The translations under genes were made by a program, and so were the position numbers. Below are positions 49,250 through 58,234 of a DNA stretch of 64,000 nucleotides, one piece after another (the first letter of the stretch is position 1; every line of letters begins with the position of its first letter). The notes under the pieces are model-generated. The model saw only the letters and a list, made by a program, of their open reading frames with translations. It was not told the DNA's origin and made no database searches. The stretch is from Sabellastarte sp. h YS-2021 (Eukaryota; Annelida; Polychaeta; Sabellida; Sabellidae): the NCBI GenBank assembly GCA_964017235.1, contig OZ024931.1, positions 140,494,033 to 140,558,032 of the forward strand. Reading direction: 5' to 3'.

Positions 49250-50990
49250 TCTCTCCAGTCAAGTCCAGCACCGATGACAGGTTGTTGAGAGGTGTGATAA
49301 GGGAAGGTTGCCTGGCAGTAGCTTGGGACACTGCCATATCCCTGTCATATCACCAAGACCACTGACCGGGCTAAGAATTCTCTGTAACCAAATTACATTA
49401 GGCAACTCTGTCCGGTACCAAGACTCCATAACCGGTAACTCGCTGTAAACAGTAAATCTCTGTAACCGGCACAAAAAACTGGCAGGCTGGGGTCACCAAT
49501 GAATTTAGACGGCTACTGGGCTACATTTAGCCAGCTTGAGTAACCAGTTGGGGTGAAGCACTGTACAGTAAGGACTGTGTAGCCAGCACCCTGTTAGTAG
49601 ACTTGTAACCGGTAGGTTGAAGCAAGTGTACAAGACTGTGTAGCCAGTACCAGTCGGTACACTCTGTAACCAGTTGTTGAAGCATTGTTACAACTATCTT
49701 GTGTGTTGAATTCATCTTGCTGTAGGTTTCCTCCATTAATTAAAGTATTTCTTAAACATACATCTTATTTGTAGATTTGACAGTTACTGGGAAGCGCTTG
49801 TGAACTATTTTTAGAAACACTTGGTGTTTGGTGTGTCACGTGACCAGCTTGCTGGTCGGAAGACACGCGATTGGCTGATTGGAGCTCATCAGATGTGGCG
49901 TTCTTTTGTGATACTTAAACATGCAAATGCGCAGTATTCTGCGCATCCACAAACCCCACTACCGACAACGAAGCCGGGTCTGCAAGGCAGGGACTGGAAT
50001 CACAGAAGACGTGAGTTCTGAAGAACGCACTTCCGAACCTCCTGGTCGGTGAAAAACACGTGACCTGCTTCGTGATTGTTCGGAAGGACACGCGATTGGC
50101 TGACTGGAGATGACGTCAGTATTCACGTTCTTTGTGTGATACTTTACCGGCAACTTTACAGTCCACAAAACCCCACTACTGACAACAGGCCGGGTCTGCA
50201 AAGCAGAGACTGTAGTCACAGTAGACGTGAGTTCTGAAGAACGCACTTCCGACCTTCCTGGTCGGTGAAAACACGTGACCTGCTTCGTGATTAGTCGGAA
50301 GGACATGCGATTGGCTGACTGGATATGACGTCAGAGGTCGCGTTCTTTTGAGCTGGCCGGTCGGTTGATGCTTTAAAAGCAGAGAAGCCTGGGCCAGTGC
50401 GCTCTGTAGATGAAGTCCTGGCCGGTCTGAAGTCGATTCTTCTTCTCAGCCGGCTGTACACTCAAAAAAGTTTCCTGGCCATCCACCTCCCTTACTACCG
50501 ACACAAGTGCCGGGTCCACAAGGGAGGGACTGAGAGTGATTAAAGATGAAGTTCCTTCTATGTAAATACTAGGTGAGGTCGGCTGAACATGAGCTTGCCG
50601 GTCGACTAATGCTTTACAGCAAAGATGTCTGGACCAGTGCGCTCTGAAGAAATCTGAAGAATTCATCTCTTGCTGCTGATGTACATATATATAAGCTTAC
50701 CGGTCGACTAATGCTAAAAGCAAAGATGTCTGGACCAGTGCGCTCTGAAGAATTCATCTATTGCTTCTGATGAAAAAACACTAATTACTCGAGCTAGGCT
50801 GGTGTGACTGATGCTTTACAGCAGAGAAGTCGGTACCAGTGCACTCTGAAGATGAAGAATGCATCTTGCTGGGAATTCCTTCTTTACAGTGTTCAAAACT
50901 ACGTAGACTGAAGTTTGCCGTGATTTCTATATGTAGTACTAGAAAAGACGTTTCTATGGTGATTGTAGCTGGAAGGTTACAGCAGGTACA
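49250..50990 (-). pseudogene. E5 GTTACAGAG cluster and amplified gag remnants
   Basis: 49370-49700 carries several GTTACAGAG-type words, as in E1. 49780-50530 carries three copies of the gag segment DPALVSVV..VDGQ (near 49945-49990, 50150-50195, 50485-50525). 50570-50860 carries repeated words AGTGCGCTCTGAAGA and TCGACTAATGCTTTACAGCA from the Ser-rich gag region. The duplications are out of frame with each other. Confidence 0.7.
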
Positions 50991-51330
50991 TACAACAAAT
51001 AACACGGATAAAAATACCTTGTAAGTAGTATATCCATTATATTTCTAAATATTGTCGATTTGCCCCTAACAACACAATTGTTGAATGGGAGGAAACTAGA
51101 AAATGGCTGCCTTCATATTTCTCGTAGATTACTGCCCTATCATCAACACTAAATTGAGTCAACTAGGGAGCGTTTCCAGCAGGTTTCTCGATGTATATCC
51201 ATGCCTGATATGTAGGGAACACTTTAACAATAAATTATTTGCAAATAAGGTATAAAATCCATCATAATGCATACTTTTCCTTAAAATATCTGGAGATTGT
51301 TGAAAACACGTTCGCACAGTACACGTGCCA

Positions 51331-51523
51331 AACGAAAAAGATGCTATGACGTCAGGTTGTCTAGACAGGAAGGAAGTACGAGGCGCCATCTGGGGAGTGC
51401 ACAGTACTACGGACCGGCCAGCTAGTTGCAACACAGGACGTCTTTTTCTGGCGTTTGGCGGGCCGGTCTGCGCCGACCGCATAAGCAATTGTACATTGGA
51501 TAGGATGTATTAACGCAATAAAA
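51331..51523 (-). repeat. E5 5' terminal inverted repeat
   Basis: The family repeat from AACGAAAAAGATGCTATGAC to AACGCAATAAAA. Local changes: GTACATTGG for GTCCATTGG, GACGTCAGGTTG for GACGTCACGCTG. The latter is shared with its partner at 45575-45600, as expected for repeats copied together. Confidence 0.88.
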
Positions 51524-51998
51524 CTGCAACTTCTCTATGTGGTAGATCACCCAAAAGTAGGTGAATGAGTTATTTAGAAAAAATTGCCTATCTGTAAAAC
51601 TTTTAGAGATAAAAGACATTTACTCATTTTAGTAGCTATTACTCGCCTATCCAAAGAGCTACAGTTCTGCAACTTCACTATGTGGTAGATCACACAAAAG
51701 TAGGTGAATGACTTATTTAGAAGAAATTGCCTACCTATAACACTTTTAGAGATAAAAGACATTTACTCATTTTGGTAGCTATTACTCAGCTATGCAAAGA
51801 GCTACAGTTGTGCAACTTCACTATGTGGTAGATCACCCAAAAGTAGGTGAATGACTTATTTAGAAGAAATTGCCTACCTATAATACTTTTAGAGATAAAA
51901 GACATTTACTCATTTTAGTAGCTCTTGCTCAGCTATGTACTCCCTTTGCTATTGACCTACATCTGCAAAAGCAACAAAAATATAAAGGACACAGGAAA
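51524..51998 (+). repeat. 143-bp satellite array
   Basis: Three copies of the 143-bp unit, continuing the array interrupted by E5, then about 60 unassigned bases before E6. Confidence 0.85.
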
Positions 51999-52222
51999 TT
52001 GCAAATTTAATAAGTAAATTAAATTTTTATAAGTTAATACCCTATCCAATGGACAATTGCTAATCCGGTCGGCGCAGACCGGCCCGCCAAACGACAGAAA
52101 AAGTCGCCTTATATGAGTGCATAATGCCCCCACAAGCGTTCCGGTCCCTGTGTGTGCTCGCAAGGTGGCGTGTCGTACTTCCTTCCTGTCCAGACAGTGT
52201 GACGTCATAGCATCTTTTTCGT
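51999..52222 (-). repeat. E6 3' terminal inverted repeat
   Basis: TTGCAAATTTAATAAGTAAA, CCAATGGACAATTGCTAATC, GTCGCCTTATATGAGTGCAT, CCAGACAGTGTGACGTCATA; complement at 58026-58229. Confidence 0.9.
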
Positions 52223-52283
52223 TGTCTAAACCTATTAGACCCCTAGTAAGCTGATAGTTGGGTCGGATGGGAGGGTCTTGTGT

Positions 52284-52385
52284 GTCCATTGGATAGGGTA
52301 TTAACTTATAAAAATTTAATTTACTTATTAAATTTGCAATTTTATTGCGTTAATACATCCTATCCAATGGACAATTGCTGAATAA
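52284..52385 (-). repeat. E6 internal complementary region (ICR)
   Basis: TGTCCATTGGATAGGGTATT through TTGCAA, then TTTTATTGCGTTAATACATC through CAATGGACAATTGC. The circle-junction layout is as in E-A. Confidence 0.9.
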
Positions 52386-52533
52386 CTACCGCTTGGTTGG
52401 CGGGTAAGCTACTAGGGACTAGCAGTGAACTCATAAACAGAAGTAAAAACATCTAGTAGTTCTTGGGGTCAAGAACCTTAAAGGCTCTGGTCGGATATCA
52501 TCATTCGGTTAACCGTTATTCGGGTTTGAACCG

Positions 52534-55500
52534 TCAGAACCGACCGCCCCCCTCCCCCCCCCCCCCCTGTCGCCTAGAGACCTGCTCTGATCTAGGGGAA
52601 GAGAGGGCTGAGTTCAGTCCCATAAAACATAAAAACCTCCCACAAGGAAGCAAATGAGAAGACTTCAATTGTGTAAAGGTGTTATGTGACTTCCAATGAC
52701 AAGCTGACAGGATTTGTTCTAAGGAGACTCCCGATTGGAAGGCCTTAGAAGCAGCAAAGGCTCTAACATCATGGGCCTTGACCTGATGTAGAGTGTGGGA
52801 CTCATGGTCCGAGAGCTCATAACATAGGATCACAGTCTGCTTGATCCAGGAGGAGATAGTGGCAGGGGAGATGTCTTTGTCAAACCCTTTCTTAAAGGAG
52901 ACGAAAACCAACTCCTTATTCTGCCTGAGATCTGAGGTCCTGTCCAAATAGTAGCGCAAAGCTCTGACTGGACAGAGGGACCTGTCAGACTTGAGGGACT
53001 TATCCAGAGTAGGGGCCAGGGCTGGTATAACCACTGGGGCCACACTTTCTGGGCCCTCCTTGGCCAGCTGATTCTTTGAGAGAAAGCTGGGTGAGGGGTA
53101 CAGGGACACCTTTGACCAATCAGATTGGTGTCTGATGTTCTTGTTTTGCCAAGCATGAATCTCACTTCTACGTTTGCCTGACCCTAAGGCTAGCAAAAAG
53201 ACTGTTTTGAAGGTTAAATGCTTCAAAGAGGCTTCCCCAATTGGCTCAAAGGGTGGTTTTGACAATTGATGTAGAACCAGGGAGAGGTTCCAGGAAGAGA
53301 TTCCCCTCCTGCCCCTGGGACTGTCCCTGTGGAAGCTATCCAGAAGACGAGTGAGATTGTCATCTTTGCTGATATTGATGGGGAAATTCCCCAATTTATC
53401 AGCAATGGCAGACCTGTAACCATCAATGGTACTGGGCTGTAACTTTTTGTCCTGAAAAAGGTACGTAAGAAAATCAGCTACTGCCTTCACAGGGGGTGCT
53501 CTGAAGTCCACCTTATTAGAGAGGCACCACTTTGTAAAAATGGCCCATTTTGCTTCATAGACTGATCTGGTTGATTTTCTTTGAGGAGCTTCAATTCTTG
53601 TTGCCACCTCCTCAGAGAAACCGTGCTCCTTGATTGCTGAGGCTCTAGGAGCCAAGCATGGAGATTTAGATTTGTCAGATTCCTGTGAGGGGTCTGGCTG
53701 AAGGGCTGAGTCAACAGATTGGGCAGCTTGGGCAAACTCAGTGGGATTTGACTGGACATGGCTACCAGGTCCCAAAACCAGGGCATGTTTGGCCACCCTG
53801 GGGCGATCAGAATGATTCTGCTGCACTGGGAGTCCTGCAACTTCTCCACTACCTTGCCCAATATGGCTGTTGGGGGGAAGGCATAAGGGTCCAGATCCTC
53901 CCATGGTAGGCTGAGTGCATCCACTGCTGAGGCCATGGGATCCGGAAAGGGTGACACAAAGAGAGGTAGCTTGTTGTTGAATCTGGTGGCAAAGAGGTCT
54001 ATTTGAGGTCGGTGCCACCTGCAGCATATTGCTTCGAATACCTGCGGAAGGAGGGACCACTCTGTTTGAATGGTCTGTCCTAATCTGGACAGCTTGTCTG
54101 CCACCACGTTCAGCCGACCCGGAATGTGTCGGGCTTTCAGTGTCACGTGTTTCCTGGTACACCAGGTCAGGATTCTCCATAGTAAGGCACAGAGTGGGCC
54201 TGACCTCATGCCTCCCTCTTTGTTTATGTAGGCCACCACTGTTGTATTGTCGGTGGCCACTAGTACTATATTGTTTACACAGAGGTCCTGGAACTCTCTT
54301 AAGGCTAGGAACACTGCTTTTAGTTCTAGATAATTTATGTGTAACTTGCTTTCCGGCAGTGACCAGTGTCCTCTTGCAGTGCGTTCGTTCAAATGAGCGC
54401 CCCAACCTTCTTTTGATGCGTCTGTAAAAATTTGCAGAGCATGCTTTAAGGGGTGTAATGGTTGACCCTGTAGCACATTGCCTTCCTCCAGCCACCACCT
54501 TAAGTGGGGGTGCAGTGATCTGGGCAATGGAATAACTTTCTCCAGAGATTCTGGTACCCTCCAATTGTTTTTGAGGTGCCACTGTATGGGCCTCATATGC
54601 AGTCGACCTAAATGGACCTGCTTTTCTGTGGCTGTTAACAGGCCTATCAAGGACATGAACTGCCGGACCGGACAGGCCGGAAGTGACAGGAGAGTCTGTA
54701 TCTTCCCTTGAAGGGCTCGCCACCGGTCCGGAGTAGGTCGGACCCGTCCGGACTGGAGGTCGAATTGATAGCCTACAAATTCGAAGACCTGCTTGGGTTC
54801 GAGTTCTGATTTTTCTACATTCACCAACCAGCCCAGTTCCTGACAAATCTGGACCAGCTTTTGGGTATGTTGAAGGCAAAGGGGGTGGGAGCTGGCTCTC
54901 ACCAACCAGTCGTCTAGGTACTGGTGGATTCTTATACCCTTGCTTATAGCCATCAGCTTCACTTCCTTGGCTATTACAGTGAACTCCATAGGAGCTGTTG
55001 AGAGGCCAAAGGGAAGTGCTTTGAACTGGTAGGTCTGGCCCTGGACATGAAATCTGAGATATTTTCGAGACCTCTGATGTATGGGTATGTGAAAGTAGGC
55101 GTCCTTGAAATCTATTGAGGTGACCCATTCCCCTTGTTGGAGGGAAGTCCGGATGGTTTCCGGGGTTTCCATTTTGAATTTCTCCACCTTGAGAAAAAGA
55201 TTGAGTTTGCTCAGATCCAGTATAGGTCTCCACTTTTTGTCTGGCTTTGGAACTAGAAATAGTCGGTTGAAGAAGCCTAGAGATTTGGGGTTTTGTACGA
55301 TTTCTATTGCATTTTTGGCTATAAGCTGATGCAATGCCTCTACCAGGTAGCTGTTCCTGTGGGGATTTACATAACAGCTTATGACCGTGGGATTTCTTGT
55401 TAACCTGGGTCGGATCCGAAAGGGAAGGTGGTAGCCCTCCCTTAGGATTTGAACTACTATTGGATTTGCACCCAGATCCAACCATTTTGTCCAATAGTTT

Positions 55501-55785
55501 TGAAGTCTGGTCCCTACAGGAAGATTGGGAGCAACATTTGGGACATTTGCTACAGGCTTTACAGAACACAAGTGATCTACAAACAAAGCATTGTTCACAT
55601 ATTTTAATGGCTGAACTTTGTTTAAGTTTACAGACACTGGACTTATGCCTTTCTTTTGCGGCTGCCCGGTTGCAAAAGGTGCAGGAGAAACAACAAATGA
55701 ATTTACAGAGTTTAAATTTCTTGACACATGAATTAAAGTCTGTTTGGAGTCCGGTCCGGTATGCTGATCCGGTACTCCACTGCAA
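52534..55785 (-). CDS. E6 tyrosine recombinase long ORF, catalytic Tyr lost
   Basis: A 1083-codon frame homologous to the 1072-codon frame of E-A along its whole length, including the 2.2 kb that overlaps RT. Two Cys clusters near the N-terminus (residues 27-38 and 63-90) keep the E-A cysteine spacing. The recombinase begins about residue 740 (STRSVYEAKWAIF, STIDGYRSAIAD) and has GKRRSEIHAW (Arg), AHDVRAF (His-x-x-Arg) and ACHWKSHNTF. It then departs from the family at THNTFTQ (about 52670): a deletion of about 180 bases relative to E-A removes FYLKD with the nucleophilic Tyr and fuses the frame to 3' UTR sequence. The protein is therefore expected to be catalytically dead. Confidence 0.85.
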   Translation of the reverse strand: MQWSTGSAYRTGLQTDFNSCVKKFKLCKFICCFSCTFCNRAAAKERHKSSVCKLKQSSAIKICEQCFVCRSLVFCKACSKCPKCCSQSSCRDQTSKLLDKMVGSGCKSNSSSNPKGGLPPSLSDPTQVNKKSHGHKLLCKSPQEQLPGRGIASAYSQKCNRNRTKPQISRLLQPTISSSKARQKVETYTGSEQTQSFSQGGEIQNGNPGNHPDFPPTRGMGHLNRFQGRLLSHTHTSEVSKISQISCPGPDLPVQSTSLWPLNSSYGVHCNSQGSEADGYKQGYKNPPVPRRLVGESQLPPPLPSTYPKAGPDLSGTGLVGECRKIRTRTQAGLRICRLSIRPPVRTGPTYSGPVASPSREDTDSPVTSGLSGPAVHVLDRPVNSHRKAGPFRSTAYEAHTVAPQKQLEGTRISGESYSIAQITAPPLKVVAGGRQCATGSTITPLKACSANFYRRIKRRLGRSFERTHCKRTLVTAGKQVTHKLSRTKSSVPSLKRVPGPLCKQYSTSGHRQYNSGGLHKQRGRHEVRPTLCLTMENPDLVYQETRDTESPTHSGSAERGGRQAVQIRTDHSNRVVPPSAGIRSNMLQVAPTSNRPLCHQIQQQATSLCVTLSGSHGLSSGCTQPTMGGSGPLCLPPNSHIGQGSGEVAGLPVQQNHSDRPRVAKHALVLGPGSHVQSNPTEFAQAAQSVDSALQPDPSQESDKSKSPCLAPRASAIKEHGFSEEVATRIEAPQRKSTRSVYEAKWAIFTKWCLSNKVDFRAPPVKAVADFLTYLFQDKKLQPSTIDGYRSAIADKLGNFPINISKDDNLTRLLDSFHRDSPRGRRGISSWNLSLVLHQLSKPPFEPIGEASLKHLTFKTVFLLALGSGKRRSEIHAWQNKNIRHQSDWSKVSLYPSPSFLSKNQLAKEGPESVAPVVIPALAPTLDKSLKSDRSLCPVRALRYYLDRTSDLRQNKELVFVSFKKGFDKDISPATISSWIKQTVILCYELSDHESHTLHQVKAHDVRAFAASKAFQSGVSLEQILSACHWKSHNTFTQLKSSHLLPCGRFLCFMGLNSALSSPRSEQVSRRQGGGGEGGGRF
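52547..52567 (-). promoter_or_regulatory. E6 G-rich purine tract (sense)
   Basis: C6 T C14 on the plus strand beside TAGAGACCTGCTCTGA. The A run of the other copies is replaced by GGCGACAG, while the G run is longer. Confidence 0.5.
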
Positions 55786-55922
55786 AGTTCCTGCCTTTTG
55801 CCCTGGACCTTCAACTGAAGGTCTGCACTTTGATTGTCATTTAAATGAATTGTATCCCCGGGCCTGTCGCGAGGAGTACTTCTGCCCCTGGAATTTAGCC
55901 TTTTTCTTTTGAAATCTGCCAA
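53487..55922 (-). CDS. E6 reverse transcriptase / RNase H / MT-like protein
   Basis: An intact 811-codon frame. RT: FLVPKPDKKWRPILDLSKLN, SIDFKDAYFHIPIHQ (Asp), FKALPFGLSTAPMEF, HQYLDDWLVRA (Asp-Asp). RNase H: LQIFTDASKEGWGAHL, NYLELKAVFLAL, VATDNTTVVAYINKEGG. MT-like region: IDLFATRFNNKLPLFVSP, DPYAFPPTAILG, RIILIAPGWPNMPWFWDL. About 80% of residues match E-A by eye in the RT core, much less before LPVGTRL. The start is uncertain: the first Met, at 55922, lies in gag-tail sequence just after the SINE fragment. Still able to encode all RT and RNase H catalytic residues. Confidence 0.9.
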   Translation of the reverse strand: MADFKRKRLNSRGRSTPRDRPGDTIHLNDNQSADLQLKVQGKRQELCSGVPDQHTGPDSKQTLIHVSRNLNSVNSFVVSPAPFATGQPQKKGISPVSVNLNKVQPLKYVNNALFVDHLCSVKPVANVPNVAPNLPVGTRLQNYWTKWLDLGANPIVVQILREGYHLPFRIRPRLTRNPTVISCYVNPHRNSYLVEALHQLIAKNAIEIVQNPKSLGFFNRLFLVPKPDKKWRPILDLSKLNLFLKVEKFKMETPETIRTSLQQGEWVTSIDFKDAYFHIPIHQRSRKYLRFHVQGQTYQFKALPFGLSTAPMEFTVIAKEVKLMAISKGIRIHQYLDDWLVRASSHPLCLQHTQKLVQICQELGWLVNVEKSELEPKQVFEFVGYQFDLQSGRVRPTPDRWRALQGKIQTLLSLPACPVRQFMSLIGLLTATEKQVHLGRLHMRPIQWHLKNNWRVPESLEKVIPLPRSLHPHLRWWLEEGNVLQGQPLHPLKHALQIFTDASKEGWGAHLNERTARGHWSLPESKLHINYLELKAVFLALREFQDLCVNNIVLVATDNTTVVAYINKEGGMRSGPLCALLWRILTWCTRKHVTLKARHIPGRLNVVADKLSRLGQTIQTEWSLLPQVFEAICCRWHRPQIDLFATRFNNKLPLFVSPFPDPMASAVDALSLPWEDLDPYAFPPTAILGKVVEKLQDSQCSRIILIAPGWPNMPWFWDLVAMSSQIPLSLPKLPNLLTQPFSQTPHRNLTNLNLHAWLLEPQQSRSTVSLRRWQQELKLLKENQPDQSMKQNGPFLQSGASLIRWTSEHPL

Positions 55923-55929
55923 TATTCTT

Positions 55930-55993
55930 CCAAAGTCAAAGTCAAAGTTGGGGTTTTACGTCCCGTTCAACAGCCAGGGTCATATTGGGACAG
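55930..55993. repeat. SINE fragment inserted in E6 gag
   Basis: TTTTACGTCCCGTTCAACAGCCAGGGTCATATTGGGACAG-type sequence (split here: TTTTACGTC, CAACAGCCAGGGTCATATT) matches 1294-1322 of the SINE at the left end of the window. It interrupts the gag 3' end; gag-like tail sequence (RGRSTPRDRPG, then AAATGACAATCAA) resumes upstream in plus coordinates, at 55850-55925. Confidence 0.7.
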
Positions 55994-57913
55994 GTCCTCA
56001 GAATTGCAGGCAGGCCTAGTCTGTTTGTTTTCTTGATAGGATTGTTCAGGTTTCTTATAAGGGTGGAAACGTGAGTCCTTTCGGCCAGTGGAACCAGGGT
56101 GAGACCGGCCTCTATCCTCGAATTTGGAAATATCCTCCTCTGCTTTTTTCAACACAAGATCAGGGAATAAAGTATCCAATTGCATAGGGGCCTGCCAGAG
56201 GGAAGCCAGTGTATCCTGTTTGATGCCAGGTTTGACCAGTGCGAGGTAAGAATCTCGTCTGGCCAAGGTGAAATTGTACATGCTCACAAATGCAAAATCT
56301 GATAGATGTTCCATCGTCTTCGCCATACATTGAAAAATGGAAGAGTTAAAATGCATGAGATGCTGTAGCTCGTCCGTGGCACTACTGGCTCTACTGGCAG
56401 ACTTGCCTTTACTATGTTCACTTTGAAGCACCTTTAAGTGGCTGGACATTTCCTGTTGAACCTTATTTAAGCATCTGCTTAAACCCGCAGCTTGATTACA
56501 CATGTAGGAGGCCTCACGTGCACTTTTCTCCCACTTGCGAAGAGTGTCCTGAGCAATAAAGCGTGAAGCAGGAGCTGGTGATGAGAGAGCAGAGTATCTG
56601 GCAATTCTGCTGAAAGTACTGTTAATTTTTGCATTGTCACTGTGCCAGAAGGAGACAGAACCAGCCGGTTTGTCTTGACTGGGATGTAAACCATACCATC
56701 TTCCTTGCGACTTGGTAGGTTTAATGAATTGGTCCCTTTGCAGTCCACCGGGTTCAGACCCTTTAGAAGGGTATCCTTGCGTTAATGTGAGATTTAGTCT
56801 ATCCATCTTACGGCATAGCCAATCATCCGTAGGTAGTTGTACACTGATCTTCCCTGCCGGTTGGATCTTAGGGGCGGCAAAGGGGTTGTCTTCAGCACTG
56901 GCTAGAGTTGTATCCAAATCTGGAATGTGATTCCAGTTCATATAAGCTCTGATACCTCGCATTGTGTCTCTATATGTCTGTTCCTCAGACGGGGCCTGGG
57001 CAACATCAGAGAGTGAATTATCCGGATCCAGATCTGAGAGTTCACCTTCTTCACCTTTAACCGACAAATCTGGCATAGAAGCAGATTCTGATGCACTGTC
57101 GACGTCCATTTCCGGTTCAGAATGGGCTTGAGAACTTAACAATCCTGATGAGCCGGCCACCGGCTTGAGAACTGGCATATCAGAAGGGTGGTCAGTAGGT
57201 AGAGATTTTACCCCTTGCTCATGAGATGAAGGCACTTTGGTAGTCGGAGCAAAAAAGGGGTTAACAGTTTCAGAGATGCCAGCAGGGGATGGCCTGACCG
57301 GAGAGAGTTTCATTGGTTGAAAAGTCGGTTCCGGTTGAGAAAGACTTTTAGATAACAACATAGCTTCCAGTCTGTTAAACCGGTCTAACCATTTAATATC
57401 CATTGCCTCCAGTTTACTCTCTGTAGACGCTTTAGACGGCTTGGGAGAAGACTGGCGTTTCTTGCCCTTTTCCGGTTTTTCTTTGGAGGTTGTAGGGGAT
57501 TTAATCTTCTTGGCTTTCACGTTAGACGAAACGCTACTCGCCTCTTCTGAGCTCTGCATGTGCTTCTTAGCTTTCACAACTTCCATGTTGCTACTCGCCT
57601 CTTCTGAGCTCTTAATCCTGGTGTCTGTAGATACACCCAGCACAGAAACTAGGGCAGGGTCGACTAACGTACACTCTTCCATAGCCGCTTTAGTTTCCTT
57701 CTTTTCCTTTTTATTTTGATAAACTGGGGTGGCTAAGCGTAGTTTTTGTTCTTCAGTAAAAATATTGCATGAAGGACAGATATTTCCTTTAACACAAGGG
57801 TCAGACCCTTTCTTTTTGTCCCTGCAACGAGCACAATGCGCGTGCTGGTCAAAGCCAGCCATGGCGTGTCCACAAACTCCCCTACGCTGACCAGGAGATG
57901 CCATTATATCCAC
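55967..57913 (-). CDS. E6 Gag-like protein, C-terminus altered by SINE
   Basis: A 648-codon frame. The Met at 57904 (MASPGQRRGVCGHAMAGFDQ) matches family starts; 57913 is three codons earlier. Cys/His cluster C11, H21, C24, C27, C37, C43, C46 (counting from 57904) with the E-A spacing; Lys-rich stretch; Ser/Pro-rich middle; acidic VKGEEGELSDLDPD; then RDTMRGIRAYMNWNHIPDLD and a conserved C-terminal domain (REASYMCNQAAGLSRCLNKV). The last about 35 residues expected from E-A (basic Gly/Arg-rich tail) are replaced by residues from the SINE fragment and the frame ends at 55967. Confidence 0.87.
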   Translation of the reverse strand: MDIMASPGQRRGVCGHAMAGFDQHAHCARCRDKKKGSDPCVKGNICPSCNIFTEEQKLRLATPVYQNKKEKKETKAAMEECTLVDPALVSVLGVSTDTRIKSSEEASSNMEVVKAKKHMQSSEEASSVSSNVKAKKIKSPTTSKEKPEKGKKRQSSPKPSKASTESKLEAMDIKWLDRFNRLEAMLLSKSLSQPEPTFQPMKLSPVRPSPAGISETVNPFFAPTTKVPSSHEQGVKSLPTDHPSDMPVLKPVAGSSGLLSSQAHSEPEMDVDSASESASMPDLSVKGEEGELSDLDPDNSLSDVAQAPSEEQTYRDTMRGIRAYMNWNHIPDLDTTLASAEDNPFAAPKIQPAGKISVQLPTDDWLCRKMDRLNLTLTQGYPSKGSEPGGLQRDQFIKPTKSQGRWYGLHPSQDKPAGSVSFWHSDNAKINSTFSRIARYSALSSPAPASRFIAQDTLRKWEKSAREASYMCNQAAGLSRCLNKVQQEMSSHLKVLQSEHSKGKSASRASSATDELQHLMHFNSSIFQCMAKTMEHLSDFAFVSMYNFTLARRDSYLALVKPGIKQDTLASLWQAPMQLDTLFPDLVLKKAEEDISKFEDRGRSHPGSTGRKDSRFHPYKKPEQSYQENKQTRPACNSEDLSQYDPGC

Positions 57914-58025
57914 AATGAAGCAAAATTCTTTTCAAATAAAATAAAGTTCCTTGATTAAAATTAACACACACCAATATAATAACTTGCGAGAGCTGATGAA
58001 AAAACACGTCCACACACATGTGCGC

Positions 58026-58229
58026 CAAACGAAAAAAGATGCTATGACGTCACGCTGTCTGGACAGGAAGGAAGTATGACACGCCACCTTGCGAGCACAC
58101 ATAGGGACCGGAACGCTTGTGGGGGCATTATGCACTCATATAAGGCGACTTTTTCTGTCGTTTGGCGGGCCGGTCTGCGCCGACCGGATTAGCAATTGTC
58201 CATTGGATAGGATGTATTACGCAATAAAA
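58026..58229 (-). repeat. E6 5' terminal inverted repeat
   Basis: AACGAAAAAAGATGCTATGA through TATTACGCAATAAAA. The family TATTAACGC has lost one A. Complement of 51999-52222. Confidence 0.9.
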
Positions 58230-58234
58230 GTAAG

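Larger units (their letters stand above)
45396..51523 (-). mobile_element. E5: decayed DIRS-like retrotransposon
   Basis: E-A family, minus strand, close in structure to E1. 3' repeat 45396-45612, ICR 45678-45785, purine tract 45971-45983, YR remnants 46120-47400, RT remnants 47400-49130, GTTACAGAG-motif and gag remnants 49250-50990, leader, and 5' repeat 51331-51523. Satellite flanks are GAGTTACAGTT and CTGCAACTTCTC, matching the uninterrupted GAGCTACAGTTCTGCAACTT with no duplication. Confidence 0.88.
51999..58229 (-). mobile_element. E6: nearly complete DIRS-like retrotransposon
   Basis: E-A family, minus strand. 3' repeat 51999-52222; ICR about 52284-52385; purine tract 52547-52567; YR long frame 55785-52534; RT frame 55922-53487; gag 57904-55967; 5' repeat 58026-58229. 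Both long frames are open from end to end. The defects are a YR 3' deletion that removes the catalytic Tyr and a SINE fragment inserted in the gag tail, so the copy cannot be autonomous. Its terminal repeats share a segment (GGAACGCTTGTGGGGGCATT) not seen in the other copies. Confidence 0.92.

Noticed and set aside
55397-55912. 171-codon plus-strand frame
   Set aside because: Antisense shadow of the E6 RT and YR frames.
7414-58229. LTR retrotransposon or retroviral origin for the pol genes
   Set aside because: No protease or DDE integrase and no direct LTRs; instead a tyrosine recombinase, inverted termini and ICRs, as in DIRS-like elements.
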